NCBI GenBank assembly: GCA_023251945.1
Contig: JAHEXT010000005.1
Span: forward strand, 1-35,057
DNA from: Actinomycetes bacterium
Lineage (GTDB): Bacteria; Actinomycetota; Thermoleophilia; Gaiellales; Gaiellaceae
Direction of reading: 5' to 3'
DNA: 35,057 nucleotides
Every line of letters starts with the position of its first letter. The first letter of the stretch is position 1. Below, piece after piece: positions 14,918-22,301 of the stretch. The notes beneath the pieces were generated by a model that made no database searches, was not told the origin of the DNA, and was given only the letters and a program-made list of their open reading frames with translations. The translations under genes were made by a program, and so were the position numbers.

Positions 14918-14928
14918 TCCTGTACTGA
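14908..14928 (+). terminator. Weak hairpin at the apt stop codon
   Basis: TCAGTAC / GTACTGA, 7-bp stem with a 7-nt loop, spanning the TGA of apt. No U-tract; function uncertain. Confidence 0.25.
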
Positions 14929-14970
14929 GCGCTCGGGCGCGCTGTCCGCCCGGCCGATTACAACGAGACA

Positions 14971-15576
14971 GTGTTCGATCCGCTCACGAGCAGGTATTCG
15001 TTCCCGTGCCCGCACGGACGGGATCCGCGGGTGCCGCTCTCCGCGTTTCGCTCGCTCGAGCGCCTACCCGGAGCCGCGCATCCGGCCGTCTACCGGATCT
15101 CGTTCGAATGCTCCTGCGGCGGCGAGCATCCCGGTCTCGTCTCGCACGACGACCTCGACTGGGCCCCGCTCGGCCTGCGGGCGGGAGGGACGTTCCGGAA
15201 TCTGATGACGTCCCTCGACGATCCGCTCGCCGGCGAGCTCGTCGAGGTCGCCGCCGCGCGGATCGGAGCGGGGGAGTGGCCCTGGAGCTTCTACTGCTTC
15301 CTCGAGGGACGCCCGCGTCCGGTCACGCCCTCCGCATTCGCGCTCATCGCACCCGGCGGCGGCTCGCTCGGCCTCGCCGTGCGCTGTCCGGCGTGCGCGG
15401 CCGTCTCGGTCAACCTCGTCTCCCGTGCGCATCTCGACGTCCCCTTCTGGAACGACGTGCGGATCGGCGTGGTGGATCACGTCTTCGGTGAGGACGCCCT
15501 CCGCACGATCGAGGAGTTCCGCGGCGAGCTCGACTCGGCCCGCTTCGACGAGAGGAGACTCGATCTCGAGCCCTGA
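14971..15576 (+). CDS. Hypothetical protein with cysteine pairs
   Basis: 201 residues, soluble, GTG start. It contains FPCPHG near residue 12, ECSCGGEHPG near 48 and RCPACAAVSVNLVSRAHLDVPFWND near 150: three Cys/His clusters suggesting zinc binding. No family is recognised. Codon usage is like its neighbours, so it is likely a real gene. A TTACAAC sequence lies a few bases before the start; no Shine-Dalgarno sequence is visible. Confidence 0.65.
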   Translation: MFDPLTSRYSFPCPHGRDPRVPLSAFRSLERLPGAAHPAVYRISFECSCGGEHPGLVSHDDLDWAPLGLRAGGTFRNLMTSLDDPLAGELVEVAAARIGAGEWPWSFYCFLEGRPRPVTPSAFALIAPGGGSLGLAVRCPACAAVSVNLVSRAHLDVPFWNDVRIGVVDHVFGEDALRTIEEFRGELDSARFDERRLDLEP

Positions 15577-15646
15577 GAGCCCGCCTCCCGACGCTTCCCT
15601 CCCGCCAGGGATCGTCCCCTTGGACACCAGGGTCGATAGCCGTCGC

Positions 15647-15832
15647 ATGAGTGCCGCCGTCCTTACGAAGGTCGCCCCTGCCGGCTCCTCCCGACTGCTC
15701 GCCGACGTCAACGCGCTCGGCGAACGAGGGGAGGACGAGCGGGCGACTGCGCTCACTCGGCTCGAAGCCGCCCTGGGCCGCGACCTCGCGGACCGTCTCG
15801 TCACGGCTCTGAGCAACGAGCCGAAGCGTTAG
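15647..15832 (+). CDS. Small hypothetical protein (61 aa)
   Basis: Short helical, charged peptide (residues LLADVNALGERGEDERATALTR in the middle) from an ATG 70 nt after the preceding gene. No Shine-Dalgarno sequence is obvious and no family is recognised. Composition (Ala/Leu/Arg/Glu with third-position GC bias) supports coding. The start could also be further upstream in the same frame. Confidence 0.5.
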   Translation: MSAAVLTKVAPAGSSRLLADVNALGERGEDERATALTRLEAALGRDLADRLVTALSNEPKR

Positions 15833-15845
15833 GTGCCGTCAAGGC

Positions 15846-16043
15846 TTACCGCGGCCCGGGGTAGTCGCCTCCCCGGGTGCGGACGAGGAGGAAGATCCCT
15901 CCCGCTGCGACGAGCGAGATGACAAGCGACGCCCCGCTGGGAGCGCCCACCAGGACGGCACCAAGCCACATGTAGAGGAAGAAGACCAGCGCCCACGCAA
16001 AGGCGTGGACGCCCTGGTCGACGCTCGCCGCACGAAGATGCAT
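15846..16043 (-). CDS. Small two-helix membrane protein (65 aa)
   Basis: Two hydrophobic segments (HAFAWALVFFLYMWLGAVLVG and ASLVISLVAAGGIFLLV) with a short loop and a basic C-terminal tail RTRGGDYPGPR. No family is recognised. ATG with TACGAT 8 nt upstream. A long palindrome begins 18 nt upstream of the start codon and occupies the place of the -35 region. Confidence 0.6.
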   Translation of the reverse strand: MHLRAASVDQGVHAFAWALVFFLYMWLGAVLVGAPSGASLVISLVAAGGIFLLVRTRGGDYPGPR

Positions 16044-16051
16044 CGCGCGCG

Positions 16052-16057
16052 ATCGTA
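16052..16057 (-). promoter_or_regulatory. -10 hexamer TACGAT of the 65-aa membrane protein
   Basis: TANNNT box 8 nt before ATG 16043. The matching -35 would fall inside the palindrome at 16061-16114. Confidence 0.4.
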
Positions 16058-16060
16058 GCC

Positions 16061-16114
16061 GGGGTCAGGTCTCGCATGTTGCACGTCCCAATGCAACTTG
16101 CAAGACCTGACCCC
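16061..16114. repeat. Long imperfect palindrome (24-bp arms), REP/MITE-like hairpin
   Basis: Left arm 16061-16084 starts GGGGTCAGGTCT; right arm 16091-16114 ends AGACCTGACCCC. 21 of 24 positions pair, with a 6-nt loop. The outer 12 bp are perfect. It resembles the GGGGTCAGGTCT-type hairpins seen as dispersed palindromes near single-strand (REP-associated) transposases; no transposase is present here. It lies between the 65-aa gene and uppP. The downstream CCAGAAAAATTC is not a typical U-tract. Confidence 0.7.
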
Positions 16115-16345
16115 AGAAAAATTCACCGAGCCGGTGGCGCTTTCGTCCACTCAGCCCGCTGACCGTCCGCTTCCGCGTAGAGCCTTCGAGCTGGGCTTCA
16201 ACCTAGTCGCGCCCCGTGCTCGGTGCAGGAACGACGCTAAGCGACGGGGCCGACCCGGTCAAGGTCCGTTTTCACCGGATTGCCGCAATTTGCGTCGTTT
16301 TTCTTCCGGGGCTCTGGCGGACCAGCGCAACGTAGGATCAAGCCC
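16115..16345. other. Non-coding stretch upstream of uppP
   Basis: Apart from the -10 box at its end I see no gene-like frame. The first part (AGAAAAATTCACCGAGCC) is AT-richer than its surroundings and may be part of the same inserted element as the palindrome. Confidence 0.4.
16333..16338 (+). promoter_or_regulatory. -10 hexamer TAGGAT of uppP
   Basis: TANNNT box 7 nt before GTG 16346. The same bases could be read as a weak Shine-Dalgarno sequence (AGGA), but the spacing matches the leaderless pattern of other genes here. Confidence 0.45.
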
Positions 16346-17284
16346 GTGCGCCGCTCGCTCGTGTACGGCGCCGCGGGGGCGGCGCTCGGGCTCGCCCTCG
16401 TCCTCACGCTTCTCGGCGTCGCGGACGATCCGGACGCGCTCACGAACGGCCAGGCCTTCGTCCTCGGTGTCGTCCAGGGCCTGACCGAGCTGCTGCCGAT
16501 CTCGTCCTCCGCGCACCTCATCCTCGTCCCCTGGGCCTCCGACTGGACGTACCTGGAGGAGCACGACCGCTTCAACCAGACGTTCGACGTCGCGCTCCAC
16601 CTCGGAACGCTCGTCGCGGTCGGCGCCTACTTCTGGGGCGACGTCGTGCGGCTCGTCCGTGCCTTCTTTCGATCGGTGGGGTGCCGCCGCATCGAGACGC
16701 CCGACGAGCGCATCGCGTGGTTCGTCCTCGTCGCGACGATCCCGGCTGGCGTCATCGGCCTCGGCGGCGAGGACGTGATCGCGGACACGCTCGGCGAGCC
16801 CTGGCAGATCGCAGTGCTCCTCGCCGCAGGAGCGGCGCTCCTCTGGTGGGCCGACCGCTTCCCGCAGGAGCGCGGGATGGGCGACCTCGGGCTGCGGTAT
16901 GCGATCGTCATGGGGTTCGCCCAGGCGCTTGCGCTTGCGCCGGGCGTCTCGCGCTCCGGGATCACGATCACCGCGGGGCGTCTGATGCGGCTCGACCGCG
17001 ACAGCGCGGCGCGCTTCTCGTTCTTGCTCCTGCTGCCGACGGTGCTCGGCGCCGTGCTCCTCAAGGGAGTTGGGGACGTCCTCCTCGGCGATCTCCCCGA
17101 CGGGTGGGAGGGGCCGTTCCTCGTCGGAACGCTCGCGGCGTTCGGGAGCGGCCTGCTCGCGATCGACTGGCTGCTCGGATACGTGCGCCGGCACACGTAC
17201 GGCGTCTTCGTCCTGTACCGGCTCGTCCTGGCCGCGATCGTAGTGCTCGCGATCGTGGCGGGGGCGAGGTCCGCGACGTTCTAG
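16346..17284 (+). CDS. uppP: Undecaprenyl-diphosphatase UppP (BacA)
   Basis: 312 residues, polytopic. Both signature regions are present: QGLTELLPISSSAHL (44-58, catalytic E48) and APGVSRSGITI. It dephosphorylates undecaprenyl diphosphate at the membrane, recycling the lipid carrier for peptidoglycan and other wall polymers; overexpression gives bacitracin resistance in other bacteria. GTG start as discussed for the TAGGAT box. Confidence 0.95.
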   Translation: MRRSLVYGAAGAALGLALVLTLLGVADDPDALTNGQAFVLGVVQGLTELLPISSSAHLILVPWASDWTYLEEHDRFNQTFDVALHLGTLVAVGAYFWGDVVRLVRAFFRSVGCRRIETPDERIAWFVLVATIPAGVIGLGGEDVIADTLGEPWQIAVLLAAGAALLWWADRFPQERGMGDLGLRYAIVMGFAQALALAPGVSRSGITITAGRLMRLDRDSAARFSFLLLLPTVLGAVLLKGVGDVLLGDLPDGWEGPFLVGTLAAFGSGLLAIDWLLGYVRRHTYGVFVLYRLVLAAIVVLAIVAGARSATF

Positions 17285-17383
17285 CCGCGCCCAGAAGACA
17301 CCGCGCCTCGCGGCGAGAGGTCCGGACCCCCAATCGGGGACGTCACCGATGCCTTCCCGGCTCTCGGGTGGGACGGTACGTGC

Positions 17384-17392
17384 GGAAGGAGG
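17384..17392 (+). promoter_or_regulatory. Shine-Dalgarno GGAAGGAGG of the 260-aa membrane protein
   Basis: Near-perfect Shine-Dalgarno sequence 6 nt before ATG 17399; fixes the start. Confidence 0.75.
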
Positions 17393-17398
17393 CGCCAC

Positions 17399-18181
17399 AT
17401 GTCGATCTCGGTTGGACACATCCGGCGGGAAGCTCCGAGACAGGGGGCGGGCCGGCGAGCGCTTGGCGCCCGAACCCGCCGCGTCGGGCTTTCGGTCTTC
17501 TTCGTATCGGTCGCGATCAACGCCGCGTTCGGCATCTATGCGGTGCTCACACCCGACTTCGGTGAGACGCAGGCCAAGATCCTGGGAACGTCCCTCTGCA
17601 TAACGGGTGCGGTACTGCTTGCGCTCGCGTGCGAGCCCGCGTGGGAGCGCAGGCTCCTCGGTCCCGTGCCGCTTGGCGGCGCCACCCTGGGCGCCGCCGG
17701 CTTCGCGCTCGCGATCGTCCTCATCTGGACTCAGCCGGAGAGCGAGACCTGGACGAGGACCATGGGGACGATCCTGACGCTGTCTGTCGCAGGCGTAGCC
17801 GCGAGCTTGCTCGCGCTAACACGACTCGCGCCCCGACACGCATGGATTTTCGGGGCAACCCTCGTGCTTCTCGCCGCGGGCGCGGGAATGTACAGCCTCC
17901 TCCTGTGGTTCGATGATCCTGGGGAGTGGTACGTCCGCAGTCTCGGCGTCGTCATGATCGCCCTCGCCGCCTTCGTCGTCACGGTCCCCGTTCTGCACTG
18001 GGTCGACCGCGGAGCGCTTGCAGCCACTGACGCCGCGACGGGCACGGTTCGCTTCTGCCCCTACTGCGGCAGGCGGCTGGCCGGCGACATCGGCGTCAAC
18101 GTGAGGTGCTCGCGGTGCGGGCGGGAGTTCAGAGTCGCTCCGGCCGCGGAGAGGGGTGGGTCGAACGCCAACTTGACATAA
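17399..18181 (+). CDS. Membrane protein with C-terminal zinc ribbon, unknown function
   Basis: 260 residues: a basic N-terminal ~28 residues, six hydrophobic segments between ~29 and 205, then a cytoplasmic-looking zinc ribbon (FCPYCGRRLAGDIGVNVRCSRCGREF; four Cys in two CxxC pairs). No family is recognised. The strong Shine-Dalgarno sequence indicates efficient translation. Codon use is slightly less GC-biased than in the housekeeping genes. Convergent with the secreted protein at 18204-18674. Confidence 0.7.
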   Translation: MSISVGHIRREAPRQGAGRRALGARTRRVGLSVFFVSVAINAAFGIYAVLTPDFGETQAKILGTSLCITGAVLLALACEPAWERRLLGPVPLGGATLGAAGFALAIVLIWTQPESETWTRTMGTILTLSVAGVAASLLALTRLAPRHAWIFGATLVLLAAGAGMYSLLLWFDDPGEWYVRSLGVVMIALAAFVVTVPVLHWVDRGALAATDAATGTVRFCPYCGRRLAGDIGVNVRCSRCGREFRVAPAAERGGSNANLT

Positions 18182-18203
18182 CGCTGATTATCGTGCGTGA
18201 GCT

Positions 18204-18674
18204 TCAGCGAGAGGTCCGGCGCGCCGTCCACGTGCAGCGGAACGTCGACCCGGTGTCGACAGCACGCAGGAGGAGCGTGCCCGACGCGCGGCTCCCTTGA
18301 ATCCGGCCGCTGAAGGTCAAGTTGACGAAACCGAGGCCTGCGCCGCCGGCGGCGAGGTCCCCTCGAGTCGTCGTGAACGTGCCGTTCGCGCGGACCGCGA
18401 CTGGCTTCGCGACGCGGCTCTGTGAGATCACCACGTCCGAGGCCGCGCAGGGTTCGTACGCGTGCTCCCGCATGGTTTTGAGATTTGCGGTCAGCGTGAA
18501 GCACACCTTCGCCTTGCCGGCCGCCGCTCCCACATAGCGAACACCGGCGAGCTTGCATCCGAGCGCGGACGCTGCGTAGCCGGCTGCAGAGCCACCCGCA
18601 GCCAGGATGGCAGCGTTCAAAGCCAAGACGACTGCCGCTGCCGCAGTGAATCGGAGGCGCCCGACCGCCTTCAC
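18204..18674 (-). CDS. Secreted hypothetical protein
   Basis: 156 residues with a signal peptide (~1-34: RLRFTAAAAVVLALNAAILAAGGSAAGYA). The mature part contains four cysteines (near 40, 58, 77 and 147), probably two disulfides, and a beta-rich, glycine/threonine-rich body (NGTFTTTRGDLAAGGAG). No family is recognised. It has the best promoter in the window: TTGACA, 18 nt, TAGCAT, with GTG only 9 nt downstream. Confidence 0.6.
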   Translation of the reverse strand: MKAVGRLRFTAAAAVVLALNAAILAAGGSAAGYAASALGCKLAGVRYVGAAAGKAKVCFTLTANLKTMREHAYEPCAASDVVISQSRVAKPVAVRANGTFTTTRGDLAAGGAGLGFVNLTFSGRIQGSRASGTLLLRAVDTGSTFRCTWTARRTSR

Positions 18675-18683
18675 AGCGCAGCG

Positions 18684-18713
18684 ATGCTACAACACTTGTT
18701 CCAAATGTGTCAA
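18684..18713 (-). promoter_or_regulatory. Promoter of the secreted protein, leaderless
   Basis: -35 TTGACA (18713-18708) and -10 TAGCAT (18689-18684) on the minus strand with an 18-nt spacer. GTG begins 9 nt after the -10, so transcription should start at or next to the start codon. Confidence 0.7.
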
Positions 18714-18783
18714 GCGAGAAGGCGATTGCGACAGCCCCCACCTCTCGGCGAGCCAGAGTGCCAGTGTCTCAGTGACTCCGGGG

Positions 18784-18819
18784 CGACGGAGGGGCGGCCT
18801 CCCGGCCGCCCCTCCGTCG
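18784..18819. terminator. Strong GC hairpin, transcription terminator for the ABM-like gene
   Basis: Perfect 16-bp stem (CGACGGAGGGGCGGCC with its complement) and a TCCC loop, 13 nt past the stop codon at 18833. No U-run follows on either strand, as is common in high-GC Actinomycetota. Confidence 0.7.
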
Positions 18820-18832
18820 TTCAACTCGACGA

Positions 18833-19447
18833 CTACGTGGTCGTGGCCGCGAGGACTTCGTGGACGGCTACCTCGTATCGGTCGACGCCGGTGATCGACT
18901 CGCCCATAGCCTCGGCGGCCCGGCTGCGGAGCTGATTCGCCCGCTCCTCGCTCGCCCAGAGCGACTCCTCGCTGTCCCAGAACGTGACCATCTTCGTGCG
19001 GCCCGTCGTGCGGTCGACGACGGCGAGGATGCCCCTCCACCCCGTGAGGTCGCCGGCCTCGGGCGCGATCTGCTCCTTGATGAAGCTGATGCCCTCGTCG
19101 ATCCCTTCGGGCGGTCCAGCGAGCGAGCTCACGCGAGCGGCGCTCGCACCCTCTACCACGTCCTCGATCGCAACCTCGTAGATGTCGACGGAGGTGCGCC
19201 GCCCGCGCATCTCCTCCGGGATCTCGTCTCCCATCCGCTCGAACGCGGGTTCGGCTCGGCGGATGGCCTCTTCGCTCTCGAAGAGCGAGATACCGAGAGC
19301 GGTACCGGCCTGGCGGTCGATGAGCATTAGAAGCCGCTTGGCCTCGGGAATGTCCTTCCCCGCCCTGGCGCGTTCTCGCACCGTGGTGATCAGCTCGTCG
19401 ACCCGGCTCATGTCGCGGCTCTCGAAAGCCGCAACGCGTGCGTACAT
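18833..19447 (-). CDS. Protein with two ABM-like (dimeric alpha/beta barrel) repeats
   Basis: 204 residues containing two similar halves. Each half has a segment like GISLFESEEAIRRAE (first) or MVTFWDSEESLWASEE (second), followed by VDIYEVAIEDV or VDRYEVAVHEV. This pattern is that of antibiotic-biosynthesis-monooxygenase/EthD-like ferredoxin folds, fused in tandem so that one chain could form the usual dimer. Function is unknown; such proteins include monooxygenases and haem-degrading enzymes. ATG 19447 is chosen for GAGGAGGG 5 nt upstream. Confidence 0.7.
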   Translation of the reverse strand: MYARVAAFESRDMSRVDELITTVRERARAGKDIPEAKRLLMLIDRQAGTALGISLFESEEAIRRAEPAFERMGDEIPEEMRGRRTSVDIYEVAIEDVVEGASAARVSSLAGPPEGIDEGISFIKEQIAPEAGDLTGWRGILAVVDRTTGRTKMVTFWDSEESLWASEERANQLRSRAAEAMGESITGVDRYEVAVHEVLAATTT

Positions 19448-19516
19448 ACCTGCCCTCCTCTGTCGACTGGCACCGAGCATACGCCCGCGACCGTGCCGGG
19501 CCAAGCCGTGTCGGGA

Positions 19517-19522
19517 TAGCCT
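19517..19522 (+). promoter_or_regulatory. -10 hexamer TAGCCT of the GNAT gene
   Basis: TANNNT box 8 nt before ATG 19531; no Shine-Dalgarno sequence. Confidence 0.45.
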
Positions 19523-19530
19523 CAGGCCGA

Positions 19531-20043
19531 ATGGACGCCCCCATGCTTCACGGCGAGCAGGTCGTCCTGCGGCCTATGACCGAGCTCGATGCGGAGCGGG
19601 TCTCGGAGATCAGGCGGACGCCAGACGTAGCGCGCTGGTGGCGGAAACGCGATGCCGACTACACGCGCGGCAAGCTGGCGGACGACGATCTGGCCTACTG
19701 GGTCGTCGAGTTGGACGGCGCCGCCATCGGCTTCGTCCAAGCATACGAGGAGGCAGATCCGGAGTACCGGCACGCGGGCCTCGACCTGTTCCTCGATCCT
19801 GCGTTCCACGGCCAGGGCCTCGGGCGGGACGCCGTCCGCGCGGCCTCCCGGTACCTGCTCGAGGACCGGGGCCACCACCGCCTGGTGATCGACCCGGCGG
19901 CGGCGAACACGCGCGCGATCCGTTGCTACGAGGCCGTGGGCTTCCGCCGGGTCGGCGTTCTCCGCTCCTACTGGTGGGACCACGTCGAGGAGCGGTGGGC
20001 CGACGGTCTGTTGTTGGACCTGCTCGCGGACGAGCTCACGTAA
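19531..20043 (+). CDS. GNAT acetyltransferase, AAC(6')-like
   Basis: 170 residues. The N-terminus LRPMTELDAERVSEIRRTPDVARWWRK and the acetyl-CoA-binding region GQGLGRDAVRAASRYL, followed by IDPAAANTRAIRCYEAVGFRRVG, resemble the aminoglycoside 6'-N-acetyltransferase and RimJ-like groups. Substrate cannot be assigned from sequence: chromosomal members may modify aminoglycosides, protein N-termini or small amines. Confidence 0.82.
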   Translation: MDAPMLHGEQVVLRPMTELDAERVSEIRRTPDVARWWRKRDADYTRGKLADDDLAYWVVELDGAAIGFVQAYEEADPEYRHAGLDLFLDPAFHGQGLGRDAVRAASRYLLEDRGHHRLVIDPAAANTRAIRCYEAVGFRRVGVLRSYWWDHVEERWADGLLLDLLADELT

Positions 20044-20090
20044 TCACGACGAGGGATTTCCTCGCCACCCCCTAGACACGGGGCCGCACA

Positions 20091-20121
20091 CGCGAGAGAG
20101 TGTCACCTGACACTTCTCGCG
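20091..20121. promoter_or_regulatory. Hairpin directly upstream of the sigma-factor gene
   Basis: CGCGAGAGAGTGTCA and TGACACTTCTCGCG form a 14-bp stem with a one-base bulge and a 2-nt spacer. It ends 16 nt before GTG 20138. It may terminate the GNAT transcript, act as an operator dyad, or fold in the sigma mRNA leader. Confidence 0.5.
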
Positions 20122-20137
20122 TCCCCCGCCGCCGCGC

Positions 20138-21196
20138 GTGAGCCAGATCGACATCGAGCACATCCTCAAGACCGAGGACATCCGCCTCTTGCTCGAGCAG
20201 TCCGAGCAGGTCGGGACGATCCGGGCGTCCGACCTCGCCGAGATCGCCGAGGCGTACGAGCTCACGGAGCTCGAGCAAGATGCGTTCCTCCGCGAGCTCG
20301 ACCAGCGCGGGATCGAGATCGTCGAGCTGCCGCCCCCCCACTCCGAGGTCGTGGCGGCGATCACGGCGCCGGTGGAGACGACGACGGACGCGCTCCAGCT
20401 CTTTCTCCGCGAGGCCGGCCGCCATCAACTCCTGACGGCGGCGCAGGAGGTCGAGCTCGCGAAGCGGATCGAGCGCGGGGACATGGAGGCCAAGGAGCGG
20501 ATGATCCAGTCGAACCTGCGCCTCGTCGTCTCCATCGCCAAGAACTACCGGAACCAGGGGCTGCCGTTCCTCGACCTGATCCAGGAGGGGACGCTCGGCC
20601 TGATCCGGGCGGTCGAGAAGTTCGACTGGCGCCGCGGGTTCAAGTTCTCGACGTACGCGACCTGGTGGATTCGCCAGGCTGTCGCGCGGGCGCTCGCGGA
20701 CAAGGCTCGGACGATCCGGATGCCCGTGCACATCGTCGAGCGGCTCCAGAAGATCAACCGCGCCGACCGGCTCCTCTGGACGCAGCTCGGACGGGAGCCC
20801 ACGCTCGACGAGATCGCGGACGAAGCCTCCCTCACGGTCCAGCAGGTGCTGGAGGTGAGGGCCGCTGCGCGCGCGTCGACGAGCCTGGACGCTCCGGTGG
20901 GCGACGGAGAGGACGCCGTCTTCGGCGACTTCGTCGCCGGCGACGAGCCCCTGCCCGAGGAGGCGGTCGAGCTCCATCTCCGCAGTGAGGCGCTGCGCCG
21001 CGCGCTCGACGCCTTGCCCGCGCGAGAGCGCGAGGTCGTCGTCATGCGCTACGGGCTCGGCGGCGCCGAGCCGCAGACGCTCGAGGAGATCGGCCGGCGC
21101 CTCGGCCTCACCCGCGAGCGCGTCAGGCAGATCGAGCTCGAGTCCCTGCGGCGACTCGCAGGCCTCCGGGAGATGGAGTCGGTCGACGTAACCTAG
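20138..21196 (+). CDS. RNA polymerase sigma factor, principal (RpoD/SigA) type
   Basis: 352 residues. An acidic N-terminal region (~1-65; [33 protein letters not shown]) resembles a short region 1.1. Region 1.2 follows (~85-115, [15 protein letters not shown]), then region 2 ([45 protein letters not shown]), region 3 (~200-275) and region 4 ending with [16 protein letters not shown]. The RpoD-box features suggest a primary sigma or its close paralogue. The usual KLRHP-type C-terminus is absent. GTG start without a clear Shine-Dalgarno sequence. It converges on a second sigma gene with 22 nt between stops. Confidence 0.92.
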   Translation: MSQIDIEHILKTEDIRLLLEQSEQVGTIRASDLAEIAEAYELTELEQDAFLRELDQRGIEIVELPPPHSEVVAAITAPVETTTDALQLFLREAGRHQLLTAAQEVELAKRIERGDMEAKERMIQSNLRLVVSIAKNYRNQGLPFLDLIQEGTLGLIRAVEKFDWRRGFKFSTYATWWIRQAVARALADKARTIRMPVHIVERLQKINRADRLLWTQLGREPTLDEIADEASLTVQQVLEVRAAARASTSLDAPVGDGEDAVFGDFVAGDEPLPEEAVELHLRSEALRRALDALPAREREVVVMRYGLGGAEPQTLEEIGRRLGLTRERVRQIELESLRRLAGLREMESVDVT

Positions 21197-21218
21197 GCGG
21201 AAGCGTGAGACCCGACCG

Positions 21219-22190
21219 CTACGAGCGCAGATAGAGCTCGAGTCCGGGCGCGACCGCTCGCAGCTCGCGCAGTGCACGCGCCTCGAGCTGGCGGACGCGC
21301 TCCCTCGTGATCCCGAGGTTCGCACCGACCTCCTCGAGGGTTCGGGGACGCACGCCGTCGAGGCCGAACCGCTCGATGACGACGCGTCGCTGCCGGGGCT
21401 GGAGCTTCGCGAGCGCCTCGAGCAGCTCGCTCGAGCGGGCGCGGTCGGCGGTCTCGGTCTCCGGCTGGTCGGCGCTCAGATCGGGAATGAGGTCGGCCAC
21501 CGACGAGTCTCCGTCCCCGATCGGGGTCTCGAGACTGACGGGATCCTGGACGAGCTCGAGCAGCTCCTGGACGCGTTCGGGCGTGACGCCGATCTCGACC
21601 GCGATCTCGTCGATGGACGGATCACGATTGAGCTTCTGTCCGAGGAGGCGCCGCGCCTTGGTGACACGGCGTACCTGGTCGGCGACGTGCACGGGGAGTC
21701 GAATCGTCCGACCCTGCTCGGCGAGCGCGCGCGAGATCGCCTGCTTGATCCACCACGTGGCGTACGTCGAGAGCTTGTAGCCCAACTTGTAGTCGAACTT
21801 CTCGACCGCCCGAATGAGCCCCAGGTTGCCCTCCTGGATCAGGTCGAGCAGCGGCACGTCCGCGCGCGTGTAATTCCGTGTGATGGACATGACGAGCCGG
21901 AGGTTCGACTCGATCAGGCGCCGCTTTGCGACCTCGTCGCCCTCGTCCTTGCGCCGCGCCAGCTTTCGCTCCTCGGGAGGCGTGAGCAGCCGCCCGTCCC
22001 CGATCTGCCGGACGTAGAGCTTCAGGGGATCGTCGGGGCTCGGCCCCGCGAGGTCCACACGCTCGCGAGACTCGGCCTCGTCCGAAGCGGCCGGTGTCTC
22101 GTCGTCGGCGGAGTCGAAGAGATGCTCGGCCGCGTTGCCTTCCACGGCGCATGTATCGGCCTGCAAGTTGCCCCGCTTGAGGGATGACAT
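21219..22190 (-). CDS. RNA polymerase sigma factor, RpoD-like group 2 (SigB/RpoS type)
   Basis: 323 residues. No region 1.1; after an acidic ~45-residue leader come region 1.2 (DPLKLYVRQIGDGRLLT), region 2 ([45 protein letters not shown]), region 3 and region 4 (ITRERVRQLEARALREL). This is a group 2-like factor. The start is unsettled: ATG 22190 lacks a Shine-Dalgarno sequence, and an internal GTG (VEGNAAEHLF) is possible. Confidence 0.9.
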   Translation of the reverse strand: MSSLKRGNLQADTCAVEGNAAEHLFDSADDETPAASDEAESRERVDLAGPSPDDPLKLYVRQIGDGRLLTPPEERKLARRKDEGDEVAKRRLIESNLRLVMSITRNYTRADVPLLDLIQEGNLGLIRAVEKFDYKLGYKLSTYATWWIKQAISRALAEQGRTIRLPVHVADQVRRVTKARRLLGQKLNRDPSIDEIAVEIGVTPERVQELLELVQDPVSLETPIGDGDSSVADLIPDLSADQPETETADRARSSELLEALAKLQPRQRRVVIERFGLDGVRPRTLEEVGANLGITRERVRQLEARALRELRAVAPGLELYLRS

Positions 22191-22301
22191 CCGGGACGAG
22201 GGATCTCGCGCCGGAGCGAGAAGCCGAAGGACTCAGCGCAAACAGAGTCATCATCTCCGTCGTCTACGTTAGGTACTGGGGTCCGATCGAGTGCTCGATC
22301 C

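Noticed and set aside
18172-18177. TTGACA near the end of the 260-aa membrane gene as a -35 box
   Set aside because: It lies in coding sequence, has no -10 at suitable distance and no plus-strand gene follows.
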